DNA of 64,000 nucleotides from Streptomyces collinus Tu 365 (GTDB lineage: Bacteria; Actinomycetota; Actinomycetes; Streptomycetales; Streptomycetaceae): positions 2,046,001 to 2,110,000 of the forward strand of contig NC_021985.1 in the NCBI RefSeq assembly GCF_000444875.1, given 5' to 3'. Shown in pieces: positions 30,691-39,434 of this stretch. The notes beneath the pieces were generated by a model. It did not search any database, was not told the origin of the DNA, and saw nothing but the letters and a program-made list of their open reading frames with translations. Position numbers and translations under genes: made by a program. The number at the start of each line of letters is the position of its first letter. The first letter of the stretch is position 1.

Positions 30691-31842
30691 TCAGAAGGCG
30701 GAGACCCCGGTCAGCGCCCGCCCGATGAGCAGCTTCTGGATCTGGCTCGTGCCCTCGTAGAGGGTCATCACGCGGGCGTCGCGCAGCAGTTTGCCGACCG
30801 GGTACTCGTCGATGTAGCCGTAGCCGCCGAACACCTGGATGGCGTTGTTCGCGGCCCGGACGGCCGCCTCGGAGGCGAACAGCTTGGCCTTGGAGGACTC
30901 GACGGCGAACGGCTCGCCCCGGTCGACCAGGTCGGCCACCCGCCAGGTGAGCAGCCGGGCGGCGTCCACGTCCACGGCCATGTCGCTGATCAGCTCCTGC
31001 ACGAGCTGGTGGTGGGCGATGGACCTGCCGAACTGCTCGCGCTCCCCGGCGTAGCCGACCGCCGCGTCCAGGGCCGCCTGGGCGATGCCGACGCAGCCGG
31101 CGGCGACCGACATCCGCCCCTTGGCCAGCGCGGACATCGCGACGGAGAAGCCCTTGCCCTCCTCGCCGAGCATCGCGGTGGCGGGCACGCGGACGTCCTC
31201 GAACACCAGCTCGGCGGTGGCCTGGCCGCGCAGGCCGAGCTTGCCGTGGACCGTGCGGCGGGTCAGCCCGGGGGTGTCGGTGGGCACCAGGAAGGCGGAG
31301 ACGCCCTTGTGGCCGGGGGCGTCCGTGGAGCGGGCGAAGAGGAGGACGACGTCCGCCCAGGTGCCGTTGGTGATGAACATCTTGGAGCCGTTGACGACGT
31401 AGTCGCCGCCGTCGCGCACGGCACGCGTGGCGAGGCTGCCCGCGTCGGAGCCGGTGCCCGGCTCGGTCAGGCCGAAGCAGCCCACGTACTCGCCCGCGGT
31501 CAGCCCCGGCAGCCAGCGCCGCTTCTGCTCCTCGCTCCCCCAGGCCGCGACCGACTTGGCCACCAGGCCCAGGGAGACCGAGACGATCCCGCGCACCGAG
31601 GAGTCGCCGCGCCCCAGCTCCTCGGTGACCAGGCAGTAGGCGAGGTGGTCGCCGCCCGAGCCGCCGTACTCCTCGTCGACGGTGAGCCCGAGGAAGCCGA
31701 CGTCGCCGAGCTTCCTGACGATGCCGCGGTCGACCTCCTCGGCCCGGTCCCAGGCCACGACGTGCGGGGCGATCTCGCGCTCCACGAAGTCCCGGGCGAG
31801 CCGCCGCACGGCGGCCTGCTCCTCGCTGAGCCCCAGGTTCAC
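30691..31842 (-). CDS. acyl-CoA dehydrogenase (short/branched-chain type)
   Basis: This is a 383-residue FAD-dependent dehydrogenase of beta-oxidation or branched-chain acid breakdown. The start is placed at the GTG complementing 31840-31842 because GGGGTGATC, an almost perfect anti-16S match, precedes it; a further GTG at 31858-31860 is possible. Blocks: LGLSEEQAAVRRLARDFVERE, GCFGLTEPGTGSDAGSLATRA, GSKMFITNGTWADVVLLFAR, GKLGLRGQATAELVFEDVRVP, and FGGYGYIDEYPVGKLLRDARV with LYEGTSQIQKLLI, which holds the catalytic Glu region. It is divergent from a TetR gene across an 81-bp promoter with a palindrome. Confidence 0.92.
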   Translation of the reverse strand: MNLGLSEEQAAVRRLARDFVEREIAPHVVAWDRAEEVDRGIVRKLGDVGFLGLTVDEEYGGSGGDHLAYCLVTEELGRGDSSVRGIVSVSLGLVAKSVAAWGSEEQKRRWLPGLTAGEYVGCFGLTEPGTGSDAGSLATRAVRDGGDYVVNGSKMFITNGTWADVVLLFARSTDAPGHKGVSAFLVPTDTPGLTRRTVHGKLGLRGQATAELVFEDVRVPATAMLGEEGKGFSVAMSALAKGRMSVAAGCVGIAQAALDAAVGYAGEREQFGRSIAHHQLVQELISDMAVDVDAARLLTWRVADLVDRGEPFAVESSKAKLFASEAAVRAANNAIQVFGGYGYIDEYPVGKLLRDARVMTLYEGTSQIQKLLIGRALTGVSAF

Positions 31843-31887
31843 CACGAGATCACCCCACACCAGACAGATCTTGAAAGCCGTACATTT

Positions 31888-31906
31888 AAATTAGCACTGC
31901 TAGTTT
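31888..31906. promoter_or_regulatory. candidate TetR operator between ACAD and TetR
   Basis: The minus strand reads AAACTAGCAGTGCTAATTT, an imperfect palindrome with an exact TAGCA-N-TGCTA core. It matches AAACTAGCGGCGATAGTTT at 36976-36994 in 15 of 19 positions. It covers the likely -35 region of the TetR gene at 31933, for which TACTAT (31920-31925) is the -10. Confidence 0.65.
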
Positions 31907-31932
31907 CCGGTCGCAGCCCTACTATGTGCGCC

Positions 31933-32574
31933 ATGGCCCGACCGCGCAAGCCCCTCCTCAGCACCGACCGGATCGTCGAGACGGCCCGGGAACTCGTGGA
32001 CACGGAGGGCCTGGCGGCCGTCTCCACCCGGCGGCTCGCCGCCCGGCTCGGGGTGAGCGGGCCCTCGCTCTACAACCACTTCCGCACCAAGGACGAGATC
32101 CTGGAAGTGGTCGCCGACTCGGTGAGCGCTCTGGTCGACCTGTCGATGTTCGAGGACGGCCGGAACTGGCGGACCGCGCTGCACGACTGGGCGGTCTCCT
32201 ACCGGGCGGCGCTGCGCGCCCATCCGAACATCGTCCCGGTCCTCGCCCGCGGGCCCGGGCGCCGCCCCGCGGCGCTGCGGCTGGCTGACGCGGTGTACGG
32301 CGCGATGGTCGACGCCGGCTGGCCGCCCGCGCAGGCCACGTCCATCGGCGCGCTGATGCGGTACTTCATCATGGGCTCCGCGCTCGGCTCCTTCGCCGGG
32401 GGCTTCGTGGACGACGCGAGCGCCTACGACCCCGCCGACTACCCGCACCTCGGGCAGGCGCACCTGCTCGCCGACCAGCAGGAGAAGATCGACGAGCGGG
32501 CCTTCGAGACCGGTCTGACGGCGCTGCTCGACGGTCTGGCGCAGCAGTACGAGCAGGTGCGGCAGAGCGTGTAG
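31933..32574 (+). CDS. TetR-family regulator, divergent from ACAD
   Basis: This 213-residue protein has an N-terminal helix-turn-helix: STDRIVETARELVDTEGLAAVS then TRRLAARLGVSGPSLYNHFRTKDEIL. The C-terminal ligand domain carries RYFIMGSALGSFAGGFVDDASAY. The ATG at 31933 lies seven bases after a -10-like TACTAT, so the transcript is probably leaderless; an in-frame ATG at 31924 adds three residues. It should control the divergent acyl-CoA dehydrogenase. A matching site at 36976 extends the circuit to the aldehyde/alcohol dehydrogenase genes. Confidence 0.9.
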   Translation: MARPRKPLLSTDRIVETARELVDTEGLAAVSTRRLAARLGVSGPSLYNHFRTKDEILEVVADSVSALVDLSMFEDGRNWRTALHDWAVSYRAALRAHPNIVPVLARGPGRRPAALRLADAVYGAMVDAGWPPAQATSIGALMRYFIMGSALGSFAGGFVDDASAYDPADYPHLGQAHLLADQQEKIDERAFETGLTALLDGLAQQYEQVRQSV

Positions 32575-32674
32575 CGCCGGTGCGAGGGCGGACGGGGAAG
32601 GTACGGGGCGGCCGCGGGGAGCGGCCGCGGACGCTTCGGCCGTCGCCGAAACGTCGGTGTCCCATGCTGGACCT

Positions 32675-33397
32675 GTGACCGCCACCGACTCCCGGGCCGC
32701 CGCCCTCGCCGCCTTCGCCGCGCTGATCGCCGACGAGACCCGGGCCACCTGCCTGCTGGCCCTGCTGGACGGGCGGGCCTGGACCGCCGGGGAACTGGCC
32801 CGGCACGCCGGCGTCGCCGCCTCCACCCTCAGCGAGCACCTGGGCAGGCTGGTCTCCGGCGGCCTGCTCACCGAGGAACGGCAGGGCCGCCACCGTTACG
32901 TGCGGCTGGCCGGGCCGGGGGTGGCCCAGCTCGTCGAGGACCTCGCCGCGCAGGTGCCGGCCGCCGCCGCGGTGGACGCACGGCGCCCGGTGCGCGGCCT
33001 GCGGGAGGCGAGCGCGGGCGCGGCGATGGCCCGGGGCCGCACCTGCTACGACCATCTCGCGGGCCGGCTGGGCATCGCGGTCACGGACGCGCTGACCGGG
33101 CGCGGGCTGCTGCGCCAGGACACGGGGTTCGCGCTCACGGACGCGGGGATCGAGTGGTTCGGCGCGGCGGGCATCACCCTGGACCTCTCCGGCCGGCGCC
33201 CGCCGGCCCGGGCGTGCCTGGACTGGACCGAGCGGCGGCCGCACCTCGCCGGGGCGGCCGGGGCGGCACTGTGCCGACACGCCCTGGACGCGGGCTGGTG
33301 CGTGCGCGTCGGCTCCGCCCGGGCGGTGAAGGTGACCCCCGCCGGGGAGCGGGCCCTGTCCGAACTGCTGGGCATCGAGCCGGCCACGCTGCGCTGA
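32675..33397 (+). CDS. ArsR-family winged-helix regulator
   Basis: This 240-residue protein starts at a GTG with no Shine-Dalgarno sequence and a CATGCT element upstream, which fits a leaderless transcript. The N-terminal winged helix reads LIADETRATCLLALLDG, WTAGELARHAGVAASTLSEHLGRL, then a wing GGLLTEERQGRHRYVRLAG. A longer C-terminal part (RGRTCYDHLAGRLGIAVTDAL, then LDWTERRPHLAGAAGAALC) is common to a Streptomyces ArsR subgroup of unknown ligand. Metal-binding cysteines of classical ArsR are absent. It may control the DMT transporter that starts 86 bp downstream. Confidence 0.87.
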   Translation: MTATDSRAAALAAFAALIADETRATCLLALLDGRAWTAGELARHAGVAASTLSEHLGRLVSGGLLTEERQGRHRYVRLAGPGVAQLVEDLAAQVPAAAAVDARRPVRGLREASAGAAMARGRTCYDHLAGRLGIAVTDALTGRGLLRQDTGFALTDAGIEWFGAAGITLDLSGRRPPARACLDWTERRPHLAGAAGAALCRHALDAGWCVRVGSARAVKVTPAGERALSELLGIEPATLR

Positions 33398-33482
33398 GCA
33401 CGCCGGGGCCCGGCCGCCGTCCGCCTACGCCCCGTCCGATATACGCCAGTCCTCGCTCGCGGGACTGCCTAACCTCAGGAGC

Positions 33483-34421
33483 ATGATGAATGTCCTCCGG
33501 AACCGCCCCCACATACTTCCCACCTGCGCGGCGGCCGTCGCCGTCGTGCTGTGGGCCTCCGCCTTCGTGTCGATCCGGAGCGCCGGGGACGCCTACTCGC
33601 CCGGCGCGCTGGCGCTCGGCCGGCTGGCGTCGGGCTCGCTCGCCCTGGGGGTCATCTGGGCCGTACGCCGGGAGGGGCTGCCGCCCAGAGCCGCCTGGCG
33701 CGGGATCCTGCTCTCCGGGCTGCTCTGGTTCGGCTTCTACATGGTCGTGCTGAACTGGGGCGAGCAGCAGGTGGACGCGGGGACCGCGGCGCTGGTGGTG
33801 AACGTGGGCCCGCTGCTGATCGCCCTGCTGGGCACCCGGCTGCTCGGGGACCCGATGCCGCCGAGGCTGCTGGCGGGGATGGCCGTGTCGTTCGCGGGCG
33901 CGGTGACCGTGGGGCTGTCGATGTCGGGCGGCGGCGGGTCCTCGCTGCTCGGCGTGGCGCTGTGCCTGCTCGCGGCGGTGGCGTACGCCTCCGGTGTCGT
34001 CGCGCAGAAGCCCGCCCTGGGCCGGGGCAGCGCGTTGCAGGTGACGACGTTCGGCTGCCTGGTCGGTGCGGTGGCCTGTCTGCCGTTCGCCGGGCAGCTC
34101 GTCCACCAGGCCGCCCACGCGCCGGTGTCGGCCACGCTGAACATGGTCTACCTGGGTGTCTTCCCGACCGCGCTGGCCTTCACCACCTGGGCCTACGCCC
34201 TGGCCCGCACCACCGCGAGCCGGATGGGCGCGACCACGTACGCGGTGCCCGCGCTGGTGGTGCTGATGTCGTGGCTGGCGCTCGGCGAGGTGCCCGGGGC
34301 GCTCACGCTGGCGGGCGGTGTGCTGTGCCTGGCGGGTGTGGCGGTGTCGCGCTCCCGGACGCGGGCCGGCCGGACGACCCGGGTCGCGGCCGGGGAGCCG
34401 CGACCCGAGAAGGTGTCCTGA
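33483..34421 (+). CDS. EamA/DMT-family transporter
   Basis: This 312-residue membrane protein has ten predicted helices and two EamA halves: AAAVAVVLWASAFVSIRSAG with SPGALALGRLASGSLALGV in the first, and SLLGVALCLLAAVAYASGVV with GATTYAVPALVVLMSWLALGEVP in the second. These match exporters of the RhaT/EamA group for amino acids or metabolites. AGGAG lies just before ATGATG, so translation may begin at 33483 or 33486. It lies downstream of an ArsR-type regulator on the same strand, suggesting inducible efflux. Its end is convergent with the alcohol dehydrogenase gene. Confidence 0.9.
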   Translation: MMNVLRNRPHILPTCAAAVAVVLWASAFVSIRSAGDAYSPGALALGRLASGSLALGVIWAVRREGLPPRAAWRGILLSGLLWFGFYMVVLNWGEQQVDAGTAALVVNVGPLLIALLGTRLLGDPMPPRLLAGMAVSFAGAVTVGLSMSGGGGSSLLGVALCLLAAVAYASGVVAQKPALGRGSALQVTTFGCLVGAVACLPFAGQLVHQAAHAPVSATLNMVYLGVFPTALAFTTWAYALARTTASRMGATTYAVPALVVLMSWLALGEVPGALTLAGGVLCLAGVAVSRSRTRAGRTTRVAAGEPRPEKVS

Positions 34422-34437
34422 GCGGGTGTCCTGAGCC

Positions 34438-35520
34438 TCAGAAGACGACCAGCGCCCGGCCGCCCTTGCCCGCGAGCATGTTCTCGAAGGCGGCCGGGAT
34501 GCCGTCCAGTCCGATCCGCTCGGTGACCAGGGCCGAGAGGTCGAGCCGGCCCTCCCGTACGTGCTCGGCGAGCACCGGCAGGTCGCGCGCCGGGTCGGTG
34601 TTGCCGTACACGCAGCCGGACAGGGTGCGGCCCCAGTGGAAGATCTCCAGCGCGTTGAAGGTGACCTCCTGGTCCTTGCCGCCGATGCCGACGACGGTCG
34701 TGCGGCCGCCCCGGCGGGTGGAGTCCCAGGCGGCACGGATGGTGGCCGCGCGGCCCACGCACTCGATGGCGACGTCGGCGCCCTGCTTGCCGGTGAGGGC
34801 ACGGATCTCGCGGGCGGTGGTGTCGGAGGCGACGACGAAGTCGGTGGCGCCGGCCGCGCGGGCCAGTTCCTCCTTGGCCGGGGAGACGTCGACGGCGATG
34901 ATCCGGGAGGCGCCGGCGATGCGCGCCGACTGGAGAGTGGCGAGGCCGACCCCGCCGGCGCCGAACACGGCCACCGTCTCGCCCCGGCGGACCCGCGCCG
35001 CGTGGTGGACGGCGCCGTAGCCGGTGAGGACGGCGCAGCCGAGCAGGGCGGCGTCGGTCAGCGGGACGCCGTCCGGGAGCGGCAGCACGCAGGAGGCGGC
35101 GACCACGGTCTCCTCGGCGAACGCGGCGACGTTCAGGCCGGGGTGGAGCTCGGTGCCGTCGGCGGTGCGGGCGTGGACGCCCGCAGCGCCGTTCAGCGCG
35201 TTGGCGCACAGCCACACCTCGCCGAGCGCGCAGGCGTGGCAGTCGCCGCAGGCGGGGGCCCAGTTGAGGACGACGGGGGCGCCCGGTGCCAGGTGGGTGA
35301 CGCCCTCCCCCACGGACACGACCGTCCCCGCGCCCTCGTGGCCGAGGACCGCCGGGACGGGCACCCGCATGGTGCCGTTGGACAGGGACAGGTCGGAGTG
35401 GCAGACGCCGGCGGCGGCGAGGCGGACCCGGACCTGTCCGGGGCCGGGCTCCGGCAGGTCGATGCCGGTGATCTCCAGGGGCGCGCCGACGGCGGGCAGG
35501 ACAGCGGCTCGTACGGTCAT
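34438..35520 (-). CDS. zinc-dependent alcohol dehydrogenase
   Basis: This 360-residue MDR enzyme keeps both zinc sites. The catalytic one is GVCHSDLS and GHEGAGTV; the structural one is CGDCHACALGEVWLC. The NAD-binding motif is VFGAGGVGLATLQSARIAG near residue 184. It has the class III/acyl-alcohol dehydrogenase look (ALLGCAVLTGYGAVHH), but lacks full glutathione-dependent formaldehyde dehydrogenase identity as far as I can see. It follows the aldehyde dehydrogenase gene after 29 bp. The pair would oxidise an alcohol to a carboxylic acid. Confidence 0.92.
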   Translation of the reverse strand: MTVRAAVLPAVGAPLEITGIDLPEPGPGQVRVRLAAAGVCHSDLSLSNGTMRVPVPAVLGHEGAGTVVSVGEGVTHLAPGAPVVLNWAPACGDCHACALGEVWLCANALNGAAGVHARTADGTELHPGLNVAAFAEETVVAASCVLPLPDGVPLTDAALLGCAVLTGYGAVHHAARVRRGETVAVFGAGGVGLATLQSARIAGASRIIAVDVSPAKEELARAAGATDFVVASDTTAREIRALTGKQGADVAIECVGRAATIRAAWDSTRRGGRTTVVGIGGKDQEVTFNALEIFHWGRTLSGCVYGNTDPARDLPVLAEHVREGRLDLSALVTERIGLDGIPAAFENMLAGKGGRALVVF

Positions 35521-35549
35521 GGCTCGGGGCTTCCTCGGAGCTGGAGGGA

Positions 35550-36938
35550 CTAGAACTGGAGGGACTTGGTCTGGAGGTACTCGGCGAGTCCGTGTCCGCC
35601 GAGTTCCCGGCCGACCCCGGACTGCTTGTAGCCGCCGAAGGGGGCGAGCGGGTTGAACCGGCCGCCGTTGATGTCCACCTGTCCGGTGTCCATGCGGCGG
35701 GCGAAGGCGACCGCCTCGGCCTCGTCACCGGCCCAGACGGCGCCCGCGAGACCGTACACCGTGCCGTTGGCGATGCGCAGGGCGTCCTCCTCGTCCTCGT
35801 AGCGCAGGATGGTCAGGACCGGGCCGAAGATCTCCTCCTGCGCGACGGTCATGTCGGCGGTGACGTCCGCGAAGACCGTGGGGCTGACGAACCAGCCGGT
35901 CTCGCGCGGCGCCTCGGGTCCGCCCGCGACGAGCCGGGCGCCCTCGGCGACGCCCGTCTCGATGTATCCGCGCACCCGGTCGCGCTGGCGGGCGCTGACC
36001 ACCGGGCCGATGCGGTCGCCGTAGCGGGCGGCGGCGGCCGCGGCCAGCGCGACGGCCTCGTCGTACTGGTCGCGGTGGACCAGCATCCGGGTCCAGGCGC
36101 TGCACGTCTGCCCGGAGTTGGACATCACGTTGGCCACGCCGACGTTGACGGCCTTGGCGAGGTCGGCGCTCGGCAGGATGACGTTGGCGGACTTGCCGCC
36201 GAGTTCCAGGGCCACCTTCTTGACGGCACCGCCGGCCAGCGCGCCGATGCGGCGGCCGACCGCCGTGGAGCCGGTGAAGGAGACCAGGTCCACGCCCGGG
36301 TGCTCGGCGAGGGCCTGGCCGGCGACCGGGCCCAGGCCGGTGACGAGGTTGAACACACCGGCCGGTACGCCCGCCTCGTGCACCGCCTCGGCGAAGAGCT
36401 GGGCGGTGAGCGGGGTGTCCTCGGCGGGCTTGAGGACGATGGCGCAGCCCGCGGCGAGCGCGGGGGCGACCTTGGCGACGATCTGATGGAGCGGGTAGTT
36501 CCAGGGGGTGATCGCGCCGACCACGCCGATCGGCTCGTGCAGGACGGTGGAGTTGCCGACCTTCTCCTCGAAGGGGTGGGTCGCGGCCAGTTCGGCGTAG
36601 GAGCCCGCGACCGCGATGGGCACCCCGGCGTGCACGGCCTGGGAGAACTGCGGCGGGGAGCCCAGTTCCAGGGTGACCGTCTCGGCGATCTCGTCCTTGC
36701 GGGTCACCAGGACGTCGCGCAGGGCGGCCAGCCGGGCGGCCCGCTCGGCGGGGGGTGTGGCGGCCCAGCTCGGGAGCGCGGCGCGCGCGGCGCGTACGGC
36801 GGTGTCCACGTCGCCGGCGTCACCGGCCGGGACCCGGGCGACGACCTGCTCGTCGGCCGGGTTCACCACCTCGATCACGTTCCGGCTCGCGGCCGGGCGC
36901 CAGGCGCCGTCGATGTACAGGCCGTCGTGTGCCTTCAT
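35550..36938 (-). CDS. NAD(P)-dependent aldehyde dehydrogenase
   Basis: This 462-residue ALDH-superfamily enzyme oxidises an aldehyde to its acid. The ATG complements 36936-36938 with GGAGGAAG before it. Motifs: GAITPWNYPLHQIVAKV, KPAEDTPLTAQL, FTGSTAVGRRI, catalytic Glu in VALELGGKSANVIL and catalytic Cys in MSNSGQTCSAWTRML. The C-terminal EEIFGPVLTILRYEDEEDALRIAN and GGYKQSGVGRELG are also typical. It is the first gene of the aldehyde/alcohol dehydrogenase operon. A palindrome lies 38-56 bp upstream and matches the one at the acyl-CoA dehydrogenase/TetR promoter. Confidence 0.94.
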   Translation of the reverse strand: MKAHDGLYIDGAWRPAASRNVIEVVNPADEQVVARVPAGDAGDVDTAVRAARAALPSWAATPPAERAARLAALRDVLVTRKDEIAETVTLELGSPPQFSQAVHAGVPIAVAGSYAELAATHPFEEKVGNSTVLHEPIGVVGAITPWNYPLHQIVAKVAPALAAGCAIVLKPAEDTPLTAQLFAEAVHEAGVPAGVFNLVTGLGPVAGQALAEHPGVDLVSFTGSTAVGRRIGALAGGAVKKVALELGGKSANVILPSADLAKAVNVGVANVMSNSGQTCSAWTRMLVHRDQYDEAVALAAAAAARYGDRIGPVVSARQRDRVRGYIETGVAEGARLVAGGPEAPRETGWFVSPTVFADVTADMTVAQEEIFGPVLTILRYEDEEDALRIANGTVYGLAGAVWAGDEAEAVAFARRMDTGQVDINGGRFNPLAPFGGYKQSGVGRELGGHGLAEYLQTKSLQF

Positions 36939-36975
36939 GGTGCTTCCTCCTGGCGGGTCTCCGTCGTCCGGCAAC

Positions 36976-36994
36976 AAACTAGCGGCGATAGTTT
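36976..36994. promoter_or_regulatory. candidate TetR operator before the aldehyde dehydrogenase
   Basis: AAACTAGCGGCGATAGTTT is palindromic in its outer AACTA/TAGTT arms and matches the site at 31888-31906 in 15 of 19 positions. It lies 38 bp before the aldehyde dehydrogenase start. Confidence 0.62.
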
Positions 36995-37101
36995 TCGCGC
37001 GCCAGGGACACCCGGCCACCGGCCCCGCCAGGACACCGACGACGGCGGCCCACCGCGCGTCGGCCGTCGCGCGTCGACGGCGGTGGCCCACCGCGCCGGA
37101 C

Positions 37102-38442
37102 TCACTCCTCCAGGTCGGGCAGCCGCGCCGGCGACGGGCAGATGCGGTCGCCGTGCTGGTCGAAGACGAACAGGTGGGCGAGGTCGACCAGGAGCGGGAC
37201 CTGCATGCCGTGCCGGAGCCGGATGTCGGGGGTGGTGCGCACCACCAGGTCACCGGGGAGCCGGCCCTCCGGGGGCGCGGGCTCGGCCTCCGTGTCCGCC
37301 GGGTGGTCCAGCACGACCACCGGGCCCGCCCGCAGGGCGCCGGCCCGCTCCCGCAGCCGGTCCAGCACGCCGGGCGCCTCCCGGCGGCGCCGCCGGGCCG
37401 GGCGGGCGGCCGGGCGCGGAGACTCCAGCTCGGGCACGACGGCCGGGCGGGAGCCGGTGTCGAAGTGGACCAGGGTCTCGTGCCCCTGGAACTCCACGTG
37501 CTCCACCAGCCCGGTGAGCGGCACCTCGCCGGGCCGGGCGGCACTGTGCCTGGCGATGCGCACCGCCTCCGAGCGCAGTCCGACGATCACCTCGCGCCCC
37601 TGCTGCACCCGGAGCAACTGGTGGTCGAGGGAGAGGGGTTCGGGCAGCCGCAGGAACTGCTTGCCCAGGCTGACGGTCATGGCGCCGTCCAGCGGGGCGC
37701 GGACCAGCCCGCGCAGCAGGTTGATGCGCGGGGTGCCGATGAAGGCGGCGACGAAGACGTTGCGGGGCAGGGCGTAGACCTCGCGCGGGTGGCCGACCTG
37801 CTGCAGGACGCCGCCGCGCAGGACGGCCACCCGGTCGCCGAGCGACATGGCCTCGGACTGGTCGTGGGTGACGTACACGGTGGTGACGCCCAGTTCGCGG
37901 GTGAGCCGGGAGATCTCCGCGCGCAGGTGGTTGCGCAGCTTGGCGTCGAGGTTGGACAGCGGCTCGTCCATCAGGAACGCGGACGGGTGGCGGGCGATGG
38001 CCCGGCCCATGGCGACGCGCTGGCGTTCGCCGCCGGAGAGCTGGCCGGGGAAGCGGTCGAGCAGGTCCTCGATGCCGAGCATGCGGGCGGTCGCGTCCAC
38101 GCGGGGGCGGGGGTCGGCGCCGGGGGCCTCGATGCGCAGCGGGAAGCCGATGTTGTCGCGGCTGGTCATGCTCGGGTAGAGGGCGAAGTTCTGGAAGACC
38201 ATCGCCATGTCGCGCGCCGAGGGCTGCCAGTCGTTGGCGTACTCGCCGTCCAGCAGGAGCCGGCCCCGGTCGATGTCCTCCAGTCCGGCGATCATGCGGA
38301 GCACGGTGGACTTGCCGCAGCCGGAGGGGCCGAGCAGGACCAGGAACTCGCCGGGCGCGATGTCCAGCGAGAGGTTCTCGACGACGCGGGGGCCCCGCGC
38401 GTAGGACTTGCTCACGTCGTGCAGAGATATGGCGCGTGTCAT
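37102..38442 (-). CDS. sugar-type ABC transporter ATP-binding protein (MsmK/UgpC-like)
   Basis: This 446-residue ATPase has Walker A GPSGCGKST (about residue 39), a Q-loop in MVFQNFALYPSM, the signature LSGGERQRVAMGRAIAR and Walker B FLMDEPLSNLD, followed by VTHDQSEAM. A C-terminal MalK-like regulatory TOBE region begins near residue 240 (VGLRSEAVRIAR), but contains a basic low-complexity insert (RPAARPARRRRREAPG). No permease or binding protein is nearby, so it may energise sugar importers encoded elsewhere, as MsiK does in Streptomyces. The ATG complements 38440-38442. Confidence 0.9.
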   Translation of the reverse strand: MTRAISLHDVSKSYARGPRVVENLSLDIAPGEFLVLLGPSGCGKSTVLRMIAGLEDIDRGRLLLDGEYANDWQPSARDMAMVFQNFALYPSMTSRDNIGFPLRIEAPGADPRPRVDATARMLGIEDLLDRFPGQLSGGERQRVAMGRAIARHPSAFLMDEPLSNLDAKLRNHLRAEISRLTRELGVTTVYVTHDQSEAMSLGDRVAVLRGGVLQQVGHPREVYALPRNVFVAAFIGTPRINLLRGLVRAPLDGAMTVSLGKQFLRLPEPLSLDHQLLRVQQGREVIVGLRSEAVRIARHSAARPGEVPLTGLVEHVEFQGHETLVHFDTGSRPAVVPELESPRPAARPARRRRREAPGVLDRLRERAGALRAGPVVVLDHPADTEAEPAPPEGRLPGDLVVRTTPDIRLRHGMQVPLLVDLAHLFVFDQHGDRICPSPARLPDLEE

Positions 38443-38720
38443 CTTGCCGCCCCCGGGGGCTGTCCGGAGCGCCGCTGCTCCGTGGGTCCGAAGGCCCCGC
38501 GCGGGTTCGTACGGGACCGGGGCACGTCGTCTCGTTCCGCCCGCGCGACCGCTCTCGGGCGGACGACGAGCCCTACGGGTCACGGAAGTTAACGGAATGT
38601 GCCCGGCCGGGGAAGAGTGGCGGCGGCACCGTGCGCGGAGCGCCTGGCAGCGGCGGAAACGGACAGCGGCATCCGGGGCCGCCGGACCCCGGCCCGGCCG
38701 CCGCCGTCCGCGCGGCGCGC

Positions 38721-39434
38721 TCACTTCGTCGCGGTCAGATGGGCGAAGACCACCACGTTGCTGGTGTAGCCGGTGCGCCGGGTGAACAGGCCGCCGCAGG
38801 TGAGCACCCGCAGCTCCGGCCGCCGGGAGGGGCCGTAGACCTCCTTGTCGGGGAAGCCGGTCTTGTCGAAGACCTTCACGCGGTCCACGGTGTAGACGGC
38901 GGTGCGCCCGTCCGCGCGCCGGGCCTCGATCTGCTTGCCGGGCTTGATCAGGGCGAGCGCGGAGAAGACCGCGGGGCCGGTCGCGGTGTCGCGGTGGCCG
39001 ACGGCGATGGCGGTGCCGGTCTCGCCGGGCGTGGCGCCGCCCTCGTACCAGCCGACCAGCTTGGGCCTGTCGAGCGGTGGGGTCTCCAACTGCCGGTCCC
39101 GGTCGAGCTGGAGACCGGTGACCGGGGCGTCGATCCCGAGGGAGGGGACGCGCAGGGACGTCGGCCGGGAGCGGGGCAGCGGGCGGGGCGGGGGTGTGGG
39201 GCTGGGCGTCGCGTCGGCCGGACCGGACTCCTCCCGGCTCCCGCCGCCCGCGTCGCCGTGGGCGGAGTCGGGGCCGGCGGCCGGGCCGCCCGCCTGGACC
39301 GCGGGGGCCGACCCGTGGTGTCCGTCGCACCGGACCCCCACCGTCACCAGGACGGTCGCGAGCAGAGCCGTCCTGGCGAGGCGGTAGGCGCGGGTCCGGT
39401 GCCACGGCCTGCGTCCGCGCCTACGCGGCGCCAT
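38721..39434 (-). CDS. class F sortase
   Basis: This 237-residue transpeptidase has an N-terminal membrane anchor (ARTALLATVLVTVGVRC, near residues 20-36), a Pro/Ser-rich linker (PSPTPPPRPLPRSRP) and the sortase core: LRVPSLGIDAPV, the catalytic His in AIAVGHRDTATG, the catalytic Cys in LRVLTCGGLF, and Arg in FTRRTGYTSN. This spacing fits class F sortases of actinomycetes, most of which are uncharacterised. Its ATG overlaps the 3' end of the upstream gene by 14 bp, so the two are translationally coupled. Confidence 0.9.
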   Translation of the reverse strand: MAPRRRGRRPWHRTRAYRLARTALLATVLVTVGVRCDGHHGSAPAVQAGGPAAGPDSAHGDAGGGSREESGPADATPSPTPPPRPLPRSRPTSLRVPSLGIDAPVTGLQLDRDRQLETPPLDRPKLVGWYEGGATPGETGTAIAVGHRDTATGPAVFSALALIKPGKQIEARRADGRTAVYTVDRVKVFDKTGFPDKEVYGPSRRPELRVLTCGGLFTRRTGYTSNVVVFAHLTATK

